64,000 bases of DNA, from assembly GCA_033961575.1 (NCBI GenBank), contig CM066733.1, forward strand, positions 140,852,421 to 140,916,420. Reading direction: 5' to 3'. The position numbers and the translations under genes are program-made. Below, piece after piece: positions 12,501-25,084 of the stretch (the stretch's first letter is position 1; each line of letters opens with the position of its first letter). The stretch is from Aselliscus stoliczkanus. Lineage: Eukaryota; Chordata; Mammalia; Chiroptera; Hipposideridae. Under the pieces are notes generated by a model. The model saw only the letters and a program-made list of their open reading frames with translations. It made no database searches and had not been told where the DNA came from.

Positions 12501-13500
12501 CAAGTAAACTTTCAGACATTACCTTTAGTAATATTTTTACTGATATATTTCCTTAGGCAAGGAAATCAAAAGAAAAAAATAAGCAAGTGGGACTATGTTA
12601 AAGTTCTTGCACAGTAAAAGAAACCATCAACAAAACGAAAAGACATCCTACTGAACGGGATAAGATATTAGCCAATGATACATCTGATTAAGGAGTTAAT
12701 ATCCAAAATTTATTTTAAAAAACTCATATAACTCAACACCAAAAAAACAAACATCCCAATTAAAAATGGGCAGGGCACATGAAAAGACATTTCTCCAAAG
12801 AGGACATACAGATGGGCAGTAAACATATGAAAATATGCTCAGCTAATTATCAGAGAAATGCAAATAAAAAACACAGATACTACCTGACTCCTGTCAGAAT
12901 GCCTATCATCAATAAATCAACAAACAACAGTGCTGGCAAGGATGTGGAGAAAACGGAACCCTTGTGGACTGTTGATGGGATTGCAAATTGATATAGCCAC
13001 TGTGGAGAACAGCATGGAGGTTCCTCAAAAAATTAAAAATAGAACTATCTTATGACTCAGCAATTCCACTCCTGGGTATTTATCCAGAAAGAGATACAAA
13101 ACATTAATTTGAAAAAATATATACACCCCTATGTTTGCTGCAGTGCTATTCACAATAGCTAAGATATGGAAACAACTGTCTAGAGAACAGAATAAAAGAA
13201 TAAAACAGAAATAGACTCATACAGAGAACAGGTATAGACTCATATATACAGGAAGGGGGTTGGGGGGATAAGTCAGAAAGGGGAAAGGATCAGGAAGTAC
13301 AAATTGGTAGTCACAAAATCGTCGTGGGGATGTGAAAAACTACATGGAGAAGATAGCCAATAATGTAAAAACTATGTATGGTGTCCGGTGGGTACTTGAC
13401 TTATGGGGCAGATCATTTTATAAGTTATGTAAATACCTAACCATTGCACTGTACACTTGAAACTAATATAAAATAATATTGAATGTCAACTATAATTAAA
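12500..13500 (+). mobile_element. L1 ORF2 3' end and 3' UTR
   Basis: From about AAACTTTCAGACATTACC, through GGCAAGGAAATCAAAAG, AAGAAACCATCAACAAAACG, GACATTTCTCCAAAGAGGAC and GGATGTGGAGAAAACGGAAC, to the L1 3' UTR ending near TGAAACTAATATAAAATAAT. This is the last part of ORF2 with several stops. Together with 11437-12500 it forms one L1 lacking its middle. Confidence 0.85.
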
Positions 13501-13534
13501 AGAAACATATATAGAGATATAAATATCTATATAT

Positions 13535-13612
13535 AGGGTTGTCGGAAGTCATGACGTATTTTTTTCTATGTTTTCCATTGCAAAAATGTGTCGTGACTTT
13601 TCCGACAACCCA
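13535..13612 (-). mobile_element. Palindromic mariner-type MITE, copy 2
   Basis: Same family as the copy at 167-247, in reverse orientation, with arms GGGTTGTCGGAAGTCATGAC and GTGACTTTTCCGACAACCCA. The left arm has lost two A residues relative to the other copy. It is inserted in TA-rich DNA between two L1 3' ends and flanked by TA. Confidence 0.75.
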
Positions 13613-13624
13613 ATATGTAGATAT

Positions 13625-13800
13625 AGATATAGATATATAGTCACAGGATATAAAGTACAGCACAGAGAATATAGTCAATGGTATTGGAATAGCTATGCAC
13701 GGTGTCAGATTGGTAGTAGATTTGGGGTTATCACTTTGTGAGGGGTGTAAATGTCTAATCATTATGTTGTTTTGATACCTGAAACTAATAAAAAAAAAAT
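13625..13800 (+). mobile_element. Second L1 3' end
   Basis: Contains AAAGTACAGCACAGAGAATA and GATACCTGAAACTAATAAAA, the standard L1 3' UTR terminus, with a poly(A) tail. It is a separate short L1 insertion directly after the MITE. Confidence 0.7.
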
Positions 13801-16800
13801 TTTAAGTATCATGGTCTCTTCCTTTATTAAAAAATTTTTCCTGAAAATTAAATAACTAAATTTTGATAATCAAAGTCACATTAAAATGTAGAGAAATTTC
13901 AACAGAAAATCAAGACCTAAATCCACTCAAGGCCATGTAAAGAAAATAATTTGAGAAATCACAGAGGAGTAAAAAGTAACTTAATTGGATTAAGAGTATC
14001 ATAGTACTACATATTTGTCTCTAGAGTGGGGCCATTAGCTTCTGAAGAAGAAACACTAGGTCATGTTTAATTTTGTGCCTCTAATACCTACTTTCTAGCA
14101 AAAAGTGGGTACTCAAAAATAGTTGAATGAATTAATGAATCAGCAATTGGGATAAACACATACCAAAGTCACCTGATTACCATATTAAGAACAGAAAGTA
14201 CAAAATCTTTTAAATATGTGTTTAGATATGGACTTCAATCTCCTACTGTGGCCAGGCAGTAAAGTATCAAGCAGAAAAATACAGAAAGGGGGAAAGGACA
14301 TTAAGATAGGGAAAAGGGGAAAAGAAAAGGCTGGGGGGGGCGGGTAAGACACAAACAGGGAAATAAAGGCACAACAGAAGAGATAGTGGGAAAAAAGGAG
14401 TGGGGTGAGCGGGAGAAGTAGCCTAGAAATACAGGAAAAGGTAGAAAAATAGAAAAGGTGGCAAAGAATAAGGGCAAAACCTGATGGGTTAAGGTTTCTT
14501 TGTAGGTAACATTTTATAAAAGCCACTCCACAGTCTGCAGTTGTTGAATTTCACAGTTTAAATTTCTCATTACTCATCTTTGAAATGTGAATTAGCTGGT
14601 TAATTACTAGTTCACAGTTTTGGGGTTGTTTTTTTTTTCCTATTCTTCCTTTTTCCTAGTCACTGTGGCAGTGGCCAGGACAGAAACAGTCCTAGGATAT
14701 TATTAATTCAGGCAGGACGAGCTCAGGCCCCTCAGCTCTATCCTGGGAATGTCTGGTCCTCTAAATGAAAGAATCCTTTCATAAAGTAAGGAATACTTCT
14801 GTGATATAAATAAATACCATATCATGTCATGATTATTTCAGTTGAAAAATTTTAAAAGTATCTAACACAATATTGGGCACATGGCATAGAATCAAAATGA
14901 TACATGCTTCTAAATTAAGCCTTTTAGGTTTGTTTGTTTTTTAAGTAGGGAATAATGTTAATCTTATGAAAAGGGTATTTTGAAACCTGGCATTCTGGTG
15001 TTCAAATCTATTTCTATAATCAATTAATTACATCTATTTCCAGTCTCTACAGTACGATTTGTATTGTCCTTATTACTCTGTCTTCACTTGGTTAACAATA
15101 TCTGATTCGAATACCTTGAATCAAAGGACAGCTCTTCAAAACCCCATCAGCTGTAAACAGCTGTTATTGTGGCTGAGGACCACTCATCAAAGTATCGCTG
15201 ATCTCAGAATGGTTCTTTCACGTTCACTGCTTCCCTGGGCTTTGTTTTCTTTGAAAAGATCAGAAGTAACAAAAACGCATCTTCATGGCTAGAAGCAGTG
15301 AGACCACAAGGGGCCCTATTTCCACACCACTGGTAACATCACAAACAACAGATAATTCAGAGGGACAGGGCATGCTTCAGAAGGAACTGGGGTTTAAAAA
15401 ATTATCCATGTCATCACCTGCTACCACGGAAGAGCTGAGCAAACACTGGCCAAATCCAGAAAAGAAGTCCCAATGATCCTCCATTCTTGCCACTTTTTTC
15501 TCTCTTTTTTCTTCCTTCCTAGCTTTTCTAGGATAGGATAAGAACCAACTACAGTAAACATACAAGTAGCTTAATAGATAAAGATATATTTCACTGTGGA
15601 CAATGGTTCCTGATAATTTGTATAAACCTATCATTTTTATAACAAATTGATCATGCTTCTCATCAATTTATCATTTTTGAGATGCTTAATTTTCATTCTT
15701 GATTGATCATTAATTTTAGTATAAGTTTCTCTTCCCTCCTAAAACTAGACCACAAAAAAAAAAAAAAAATAAAGTCTGGAAATAAACTCTTGAAACCTTG
15801 AGGAAGTCACCATTTAAATAAATTCTCTGGTGACTTTCTTCTTAATGCAAATGTGTCTCTGAGCTTTGTGACTTCATATATTAAGTTTCCATAAAACTTC
15901 GCATGAAGAGTCACACCTAGTGTAACTAAGCTGGAGTAGCAGTAGAAAAACAATGTGATATCGTTTATACTGAAAGATCTCTCATAAAATGCCTTCTTCT
16001 AACATTAATATGCCTATTCATATTGTGAATGCAATAAACATGTCTGAGAGAACACAGCAGTGGAAATGCCAGCAACTAAAGTAAGATTAATAATAATTGT
16101 GTCAGAAAGGCAAAACAGCCAAACGGGAATCTTATGGAAGAAAGGGGTCTTTCGACAGAATCTGCAATCTAGGATAAAGGGGAAGTGAGGCAAGCAATGA
16201 TTACAATCGTTCAAGATTGTAAGGTGGGAAGGATAACCAGGCAAGTTATATAACAAGGCAAAAGCCTGAACAGATACTGCCTTCTAAAAAATGGCATGAA
16301 AGCTCTAGGAAGGAGAAACTGATTTCCAGTCCTTATAATTCACTCAACTTATCTAGATGTATATAGGTTATATACGGCTATAATATTATATCTTATAATA
16401 TGTAAGACTATATAATCAATTTTAAAATTTGATTACTGAAAATAAGTAGGATTATTTTGTCTTTCATGTCCAGATGTGTGTTTGATGAGAAGTGGATGGC
16501 AGAATGCTCTGGAACAAGAAAATGAAAGCCCTGTGTTATGAGGAACAAATAGAGGCACGTGGAGGAGAATCTGGGAATGACGGCTCTTGTCCTTATGAGC
16601 TGTGACCACCTCAGGGCAGTGCTTTGCTTCCCGTCTTGCTACACTGTAAATGAGGGGATGCTGTGGAAGGTTCCTTTTCTCTCATAGTCAGAAACAGCGG
16701 AAGGTTATAAAGCAATATTGTGGTTTTACTTGCCCAATGTAAGCCTTGAACAACATCTAAAATCTACTCCCTGCTTTTATTAGCCCAGATCCTAGAGTCC

Positions 16801-16892
16801 TGCCTGAACACTCTGTCAAACACACCATGTGGCTTCTGGGTGGAAAACAATCCTTTTAGTATAAAATGGAGAAACTGTACGAGTAGATGTTA

Positions 16893-16894
<2 letters not shown>

Positions 16895-16927
<33 letters not shown>
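16895..16927 (+). repeat. (TG)n microsatellite
   Basis: Uninterrupted TG dinucleotides for about 33 bases. Confidence 0.95.
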
Positions 16928-16929
<2 letters not shown>

Positions 16930-17291
16930 CTGTGTATGTGTGATACACCCAGTATTTTTTTTCAGAGTAATGTTTACACATGCTAATCAATTAAGTTACT
17001 GTTTTCATCACTACTAAATCAATTATCAGGAACAAAAGTCAACATGACATTCAAAAATTAAAAGGACTTAGTAAAAGAAGAATGGGAAAGGCATTTTACA
17101 ACTTATCAAAGCATGAAAATAAAGATCTCGCCTTTCAAAAACAAGTCTGTGAACAGAAAAGACATAATAGTTCTTTATGATACACAAATAGCCAACAGCA
17201 AAATTGATTCTCATATATAGTAAGGAACATATGCATATGGATTTGATAATCCTTCCAGTTTGTTCAGCCAAAGATAAGACTCTGATCTAAG

Positions 17292-17525
17292 ACAGGGGTG
17301 GGTAAACTTTTGAGACGGAAGAGCCAATCCTGTCCTTCACAACAATTTAAAAAATATTCAAGAGCCATAAAACAAATGAAATCACCATTATGTGAACAAT
17401 ATCCTTTAAATTTTTTATAAATGAAACTATAATAGTTTTATTTTCATTTTGAATTTTACTGCAGAGCCACAGGTACGTACCCAAAGAGCTGCATGTGGCT
17501 CGAAAGCCACAGTTTGCTGACCCTT
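17292..17525 (+). mobile_element. Non-autonomous hAT element with target duplication
   Basis: About 234 bases with near-matching ends: ACAGGGGTGGGTAAACTTTT on the left and AGTTTGCTGACCCTT on the right. It is flanked by a perfect 8-base duplication GATCTAAG (17284-17291 and 17526-17533), the hAT signature length. Internal AGAGCCATAAAA and GAGCTGCATGTGGCTCG resemble a Charlie-type MITE. No transposase remains. Confidence 0.85.
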
Positions 17526-17774
17526 GATCTAAGAAATTAGTTGTTTTAAGCCAACTTAAATGATCACAATCAATGACTGCAAAGTGATATCAATACACCA
17601 ACCCTGTGGAAACAAGATTGAAACATTCCCCAATGGGTTCACTGGGGACTCTAATATAAATAGACCCATGTGGGTCTTCCTGAAGTGGACCTTCCATAGT
17701 GGCTAGTATAATACATTTAATTCTAACTCTGAAAAACATGGTGCATAATTCCCAACCTACCAAGACTCCATTTT

Positions 17775-17900
17775 ATTTTATTTTTTATTTTTTATTTTTT
17801 TTCCGAGGGCAGTGTCACTGGCCCTCATATGTGGGACCTGAACCAGGGCCACTGGCATCCCAAACCAGCTCTTAACCAATGTGCCACTCGGCAGGCCTTC
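17775..17900 (-). mobile_element. Head-only tRNA SINE
   Basis: Reverse-oriented copy. T-rich tract, then GAGGGCAGTGTCACTGGCCC, CATATGTGGGACCTGAACC and ending GTGCCACTCGGCAGGCC. It ends at the same internal position as the other head-only copies. Confidence 0.85.
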
Positions 17901-17944
17901 TTTTTAATTAATTTTAATCCTTGATTATTTCCAGAACTGCCTTT

Positions 17945-18070
17945 AGTATCATCTAGTTAAACCAGGTCACTGAAAATCAGGAAACTGATGTCTAGAAATG
18001 CTACAGAACTGTCCCAACGTTACACAGCAGTGAAGGAGAGAGCTGGGCTGGCACCGAAGTCCCTCACTTT
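17945..18070 (-). repeat. MIR-like fragment
   Basis: GAAACTGATGTCTAGAAATG, then TTACACAGCAGTGAAGGAGA and GCTGGCACCGAAGTCCC follow the reverse MIR pattern, but the match is weak. Confidence 0.4.
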
Positions 18071-18937
18071 CTCTCCAAAGAGATTAATTTCATTCATTTT
18101 GGAAAATGTGCTAAATAAAACAGTATTCTAAAATGTGCAAAGTTATTATTCTCCAGTGTTTAAAATAATTTTGACTTTTGAAAATTACTGTGTATCTTTT
18201 CTTTATAAGCCAAAGAGGCTGCAAAGTTTAAACATGCTCTTACATTCTCTAAACTGTAACATTTTAAAAACAATATAAAGTGTGATGTTTATAAAGTCTG
18301 ATTTATGTCTCTTGAAATGTACTTCATTGGCAGTAAGCCTTTTTCAAGATACAGGAGTTAAGTCCCTTTCCACAAAAGTCTTCAGAAAATAAAACATCTA
18401 CTTGAGGAGCAAAGGATCTCTGAGTGACAGGTATGCCCCATACAGGGCCTCCTCTTTTCATTCCGGGTAGGGTGGCAGAAGAGCCCAGGAGGATTGTCTG
18501 CAGAAGAGCCCTGGATGATCTGCCCACATGCACACAGCTTATACCAACACTCTCCTAGGCATAGAAGCTAGTAATAGCTGAGAAAACTTATGCCAGCCAC
18601 ATTTAATAACCTAGTCTTTCAATATAATAAACATGAACAACTAAGAATTACTAGTTATTTTCAAAACTACCACCACAAAAGAGCAAGATCAAATGAACAG
18701 GAGAAAAGAAGGTAGTTCTTATAAGAGATGAGAATTTTTAAATAATTCTCCATTGTAACCTATGAAAGATTAAAGCATATGTCCATTCATAAAGGGAATA
18801 ATAGAATAAGTCAGAGTCCATGAAAATTAAGAATATAATTACCAAAATTAAGAATAAAATTGAGTTAGGGAAAAAAAAAAATGACATGAAGTGACCACAA
18901 AATGAAAAGCAATAAAACCAGGTGAAAAATATTTTTT

Positions 18938-19367
18938 AGGGCTGGCCGAGTGGCACATTGGTTAAGACTTGGCTTGGGATGCCAGCTCTGAGCAGCAGGG
19001 CCCCGGTTCAAATCCCACATGAGGGCCAGTAACGTTGTGCCCTCTACAGCTAAGATGGTGAACAATAGCTCAGCCTGGATGCTGCAGTGGGCTGCCGTGA
19101 GCTACTGTGAGTGGCCAGCAGCCCGCGTGAGCAGCCAGCAGCCAGTGTGAGCTGCCGTGCATGAGCAGCCATGAGTGGCCGTCCAATGGCCAGCGACCGA
19201 CTGCCTCACCTGGGGAAGAGCACAATGACGATACCAACATGGGCCAGTGAAGCGACTTCCTCTACAACTAGACTGAAGAACAAAAGGACAGCAACTTGTC
19301 TGTTCCCCTTCCCCAGTTTCCCCAATGCTGTTCCCCTCCCCCAATTCCCCAATAAAATCTTCAAAAT
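18938..19367 (+). mobile_element. Long tRNA-derived SINE
   Basis: GGGCTGGCCGAGTGGCACAT head, extra CTCTGAGCAGCAG before the B-box, a GC-rich body rich in GAGCAGCC, then GAAGAACAAAAGGACAGCAA and TCCCCAATAAAATCTTCAAA at the 3' end. The pre-B-box insertion is shared with the copy at 37915, defining a sub-lineage. Confidence 0.9.
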
Positions 19368-21339
19368 GTATATATTTTATTTATTTTAGAAGTCTATAAT
19401 ATGATATAAATGCATGAAATCCAACAACCACTTAAGGCGTGTCTTTACTGAGAGAACAAAGACAATACAGGGGAAGAAATAATCAAATAACAGAAGAAAA
19501 GCCCCACAGCCTAAGACATGACTTTTCAGATAAAAGGTTTCAGCAAATGTGGTTCAGGATAGGTGAAAAATCACCCACAAACACATCTTCATTACGTGTG
19601 AGAATATCTCAACGGGCGCTCCTTTTCATTCTGTTTTCTGGATCCTTTACTTCTTGATCTCTAAATTGTGGTATTTTCACTTCTTCTCTTCTATATTGCA
19701 CTCAATTGCTAAGTGAGCTCATCTGGACTCATCACTTGGAATGTCATCTGTTTTTCTCCATTTCCAAACTCTCCCCAAAACTTCACACACTGAATTAATT
19801 GCCTTTCTGCAATCTAACATGCATTTCGATTGTAATAGGTCTAAAATAGAATTTTTATTTCAACCCCTATTCCAAATTGCTCATCACCTAGTCTTTCCAT
19901 CTCAGTAAATAGCAACATCATTAATCCAGTTGCTCAAGCCACAAAACCATGAGTCACGCTTAACTAATCTGTTCCTCATGCTTTGTTTCCTATCCATCTG
20001 CAAGACCAGCAACTAACAGGAATTCATAGAAAGGTGTGTCCAAGAAGAATACTGATTCCCTAACACCATGGTGACATCGCATCCTTTCTCTCTGCCACTC
20101 ATCACAACCCTAGTAATTCCCTCTCATTCAAAGCAATACAGTTTTTAAGAACATGAGAATGCACCTCTTTGTTTATGATACAAACACTGCATGTTCTACA
20201 GTAAATACTATGTACATACTATTGCATATGTTGGATATTGATTTAAAATTTGAGATCATCAAAGTATGAAAGACTTATTTATATTTATTAAATTAAATGT
20301 AAATTCTATAAACCTTGGAAATGTAAAAGTAATGAAAAACAAGAGTTAATAGGTAGAAGTAGATATGGAAGGCAATGTGGGGCAATAAATCTCCAATCTT
20401 ACACAGCAGGAAATCAAGAGACACTGTCAAAAATGTATCGGTCAAGAAATAGAATTTTTATTAAGTTAAATAACAACAAAAAAAATTTTTATGAGACTGG
20501 TAAGGATTGGGAGGGGGTAAACAGGATAAGTATAACTGAACTACATTTCTCATGTCATAGATGGGCATCAATAGCTATTTTTAAATTAATACATTAACAA
20601 AGTATATGCATATTATTTAAGACTTGGATTTAACCTCCAGAAAAACTAACCATAAATATTTACATAGAGTTAGGTGTGATGAGGGGGAATAAAGGAAAGT
20701 ATAGTGAACCTTACTTTACATTTAACATCATCTTGTGTTTAAAATTTTAATAGGGCATATGTTGCTTAAATAATAAATAAAGATAAATAAAAATTAATAT
20801 ACTAATGAATAATAGAGCAAATGATCACATCCAGTCTAGTTTTTTCTGTCTAGATGTTCACCCATGTTTATCTGAATAAGATGTTACAGGGAGATACCCA
20901 TTTTTGTTTTACTGTTGGTCAGTAGCATAAAAGATACAAATGCTAATATAGGATATTTTCACCCAGCTTTTATTTTTAATCCACTAAGGACAAAGATTGA
21001 TTAACTACTATCTGGTCAAAATGTGATTTTTAATAAACCTTTCCAAAGATATTTTTATTTGCATTAAAAAGTCATTTTTTTTGGCACCAAATGGAGCTTG
21101 GAGTGTTAAAGAAAAAGTTACCTTGGAGCCCACAGAGTTCAAGTGATGCTAAACAAGGTCAAAGCTATGCTTCCCTCTAAAATGAGATTGAAATAAAGAA
21201 CAGAAATGTTCACTGTGTGATGGCATTTGTGAGGCAAAGATTTTAAAAGGAAGTAAAATGTTCTCCTAGAACCATTAAATATCTAAGGTCTAAAACAAAT
21301 TCTGCATAAAGTAGAATAAGTTGGAATTTCTTGAATCTG

Positions 21340-21610
21340 CTTAGTGTGAGTTTTAATAATTTTTTATTTGGATACAAATATGTTTCAAAACATTTTTTTC
21401 TACCTCCCTCCCATCCAGCAACCATCAGAGTTTTCCCAATATCTCTGAGACTATTTCTGTTTAGTTTGCTCATTTATTCTATTCTGTAGATTCCACACAT
21501 AAGAGAGATCATACGGTATTTGTCTTTCTCAGTCTGATTTATTTCAGTTAGCAGAATATTCTCTATGTCCATCCATATCATTGCAAATTGGTCAAAATAT
21601 GTTGATGCCA
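21340..21610 (-). mobile_element. L1 3' fragment, reverse
   Basis: The plus strand reads as the reverse complement of the L1 ORF2/3' UTR junction: ATTCCACACATAAGAGAGAT, ATACGGTATTTGTCTTTCTC and TCCATCCATATCATTGCAAA. Confidence 0.7.
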
Positions 21611-21721
21611 GGGTATGTATTCAATCAAAGAATTCTATAAAAGGATCCTTCATATCAAGAACCAGAAGTTGGTCTGAAGGCTGTGGGTTATTGGTAAACT
21701 GATTAACATTGTCTCCCCCAC

Positions 21722-22205
21722 ACCCGTTCTTGAGTGGCTCAGTTGGTTAAGAGTTGGCTTAGAGCACGTGCTCTGAGCAACAGGGCCGCCAGTTCGATTC
21801 CCACATGGGCTAGTGCATGCTATGCCCTTGCTGAGCTGTCACTGAGCTGCCAACAGGTGGCAGGATGGCTCAACTGGTGTAACAACAAGTTTACCTATTC
21901 ACTGGAGGATGCCCACCTGCAACTAAGACTGAACTCGGTAACTAGAGCTGAGCTGCTGCCCAGATGGCTCAGTGGATAGGGCGTGCACTCTTAACAGCAA
22001 GTCTGCTGGTTCGACTCCCACATGGGATGGTGGCTACATCCACCCGCAACTAAGGTTGAACACAGCACCTTGAGTTTAGAGGCCATGAGTTGCCGACGGA
22101 AAGCCAGATGGCGACTGGCGCCCTCCACAATGAAGATTGAAGAACAACAACTTGGCTGGTCCCCTTCCCCAATTCTCCAATAAAATGTTAAAAAAAAGAG
22201 AGAGA
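21722..22205 (+). mobile_element. Dimeric tRNA-derived SINE
   Basis: About 480 bases with two tRNA-like modules, each with A-box-like GGCTCAGT and a B-box: CAGTTCGATTCCCACATGGG near 21800 and GGTTCGACTCCCACATGGG near 22020. The end is CCCCAATTCTCCAATAAAAT with poly(A). Its tail closely resembles that of the long single-head SINE, suggesting shared 3' machinery. Confidence 0.85.
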
Positions 22206-22208
22206 TTC

Positions 22209-22210
<2 letters not shown>

Positions 22211-22242
<32 letters not shown>
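22211..22242 (+). repeat. (CA)n microsatellite
   Basis: Sixteen CA units just downstream of the dimeric SINE tail and about 165 bases beyond the exon 2 donor. Confidence 0.95.
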
Positions 22243-22245
<3 letters not shown>

Positions 22246-22406
22246 TCAGAAAAGTTCCCACACTGATTCACGGTAATTTATTTCCTCAAAGACCTGGAGA
22301 CCCAGACACCCCTTTGAAGGCGACACTGCAGCCTGGAACACAGGAGATATTTCCATTGTCCTAATGCTACCTCTTGTCCTTGCTTATAAACATGGCACTA
22401 TTTTTA

Positions 22407-22613
<207 letters not shown>

Positions 22614-23034
22614 TTAAATCAGTGTTGTGTTTACACAGTCACAAAGTAGCTGACATAAAATTAATAGTAAGATGAAAAATAGAAAGCTGTTAAACTAAAC
22701 ATTTCAGTATAAATAAACAGACTCGAGTGAAAGGGAAAACAGTGGAAATTTGTAAAAAGTTAGTTATGGATAGCATCGAGTTCTGGGTTCCCCTGGAGTA
22801 CATGGATGATTCCAAAAGCATATTAACTCCTTCAGAATTTCATGGTACTGCTCAGTGCCTTAAGAACCTCTTGCGAAGTATTTTGCAGGCTGATAAACTG
22901 CTGAAGAGGGCTCTTAAAGCCATTAATGTCCCTGTATTAGATACTTTTCATTTTCTCATATGCAAATTCATGACTCAAATCAGTAATAAAGTGTTTTAGT
23001 ATCACTTCAAACAATAAATTTTAAAAATAAATCA

Positions 23035-23120
23035 CAGAGATTAACTAGCTTGCCAAAGGTCACAGAGCTATAAAAGTAAGTGCAGAGCTAGTCGCTCACC
23101 TTTCAGGCATCTGATACCTT
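23035..23120 (-). repeat. MIR-like fragment
   Basis: ATTAACTAGCTTGCCAAAGG and TCACAGAGCTATAAAAGTAA match the reverse MIR core (TAACTTGCCCAAGGTCACA-type). Confidence 0.6.
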
Positions 23121-25084
23121 CATTCTGTTTTCTGCCTATTTCCCAAGCACCACACACACTGCCCTCCTTCCAAGGAGCTGAGCAAAAGAGGCAGAGATGG
23201 AAGAACGTGTCTCTGAAAACACTATCTGCCCAGTATCAACTGTAATAGTAAACAGATCCTTTACTTCTATGAAAATTATAAATCATACATTATTTTCATT
23301 AGCCCTTATGTCACCACTCCATTTTCAAATTATTCCTATCCTTAAACTACCTAATTTCCATAATTTGTCATTAATAAAAAAAAACATAATAAGCAAAATA
23401 AAAAAAGGAATAAGTCACATTTGTTATGAATATAAAATTTGGGGTCACTTCTTTCTTGCTCTGTATTACTAAATATTTAATCAAACGTTATTTGGCATAA
23501 AATCTCAAAAAAAATTCTTAAATAATTAGGCAGTTCTTTAAGGATGTAATTCCTTTCATCAAATATATGGTACAGGATGTGGCTTCCTTAATAAATCACT
23601 GCTGATATTCCTATAGACCAGACTCCTCTTTTTCTCTTGATAGCTACAAGGCATTATACCAACTGCTCTATTAACCTTAATATTTAATAGATGAAAACTA
23701 GATTAACAATCCCACTTCTCAAATAAATCTAACAGAAGTATTTAGAGTAAAGAAAGATACATACAGAGATATGTAAGAACAAATACTGCAAACTATGTAA
23801 GTTCATTTTTACATTCTTCTACCAACACCGGAGGGTCAAATATAAGACAGGTACTGTGCTAAGTTATGTTAAGAGTTTAGGTATTTACCATGGGAGCGAT
23901 CAAAAAGTTGTAACACTTTAAGCAGGCAGGTAACATGACTGAATTTGTATTTTGAAAAGATCTTTCTGGTTACAGAGGAAAAAATTAATTCTAATTTTTC
24001 TAAACACAATGAGATTAGAAGCAGAAAGTCCATTGTAAGAAACCACTGCATGAGTTTAGGTAGGAGATGATGAAAGTCTTAACATAGAAATGGAAAGGAA
24101 TGAGCAAATTCAGGAGGCAAAAGCCACACGACTTGTTGTTGATTCATTAGATACGGTAGGTGAAAGAAAAAGGAAATCAATAAGCTTCTAGCAAACATAA
24201 CTCAATCTATAGTGGTTCCATTCACCGAGATGTGAAATCTGGTAAACGTTGGAATGGCTCATCAGTCTGGCTTGATATGTTGGGCTTGGAGTGCTGTTTG
24301 GATACCAAAAAAAGGAATGTCAAGTAGAAAGTTTGAGTTATCAGTTTGACACTCAGACCAGAGATCTAAAGTAGGAAAATGAATTTATGAGGCATCTGAG
24401 TGTAAATGGCAATTGAAACAAGGATATAGATGAGTCCCAAAGAAAAACAATATTGATTGAGAAGAAAATAATTCTAGAACTAAGTATGAAAGCATCCAAA
24501 CATTTAACAGCTGGATAAAGATGGGTGAGCTTACAAAGGATGCATAGAAAGAGAAGATGGAGAGGGAAACTAGGAGTGGGGGAGGGTGCGTGATTAAAAG
24601 TATAAACACACTAAAAGCTGGATGGATGGATGCATGTCTGACTGTTAAAATTGTTAAGAGTAGTTACATCTGGAGAATGGAATTGAGATGGGGATACTAT
24701 TTTACTCTAAACTGTTCTGAATTCATTGGATTTGTTACAAAAAGCAGGTATTACTTTTTAAGTTTAATAAAATAATAATATTGATGGCTCCAACTGTTTA
24801 ATACAATAGACTTACAACTTAAATGATACAACAAATAAATATAATTATTGCGGTTCTCAAATATACAGAAATTACAATGTTCAAGGCAAATTATTTATAT
24901 AACATCAACTGCCTAAGAATTCTTCATTCCTAGAATTGGTTTCTTTAATTACTCATTTTTACACATATGTGTTTTTAAGTACTTTTTAAAGGAGTCTTTC
25001 ATATATATTATAGTACTCTGGGTTATGCAAACTGTTTTCTAGTAAGTATCTTTAGAGGATTGGTCATTGTCTTTTGACTTTAGT

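Noticed and set aside
21722..22020. True tRNA genes
   Set aside because: A- and B-box-like motifs are present, but the cloverleaf is imperfect and each belongs to a SINE with a tail and A-rich end.
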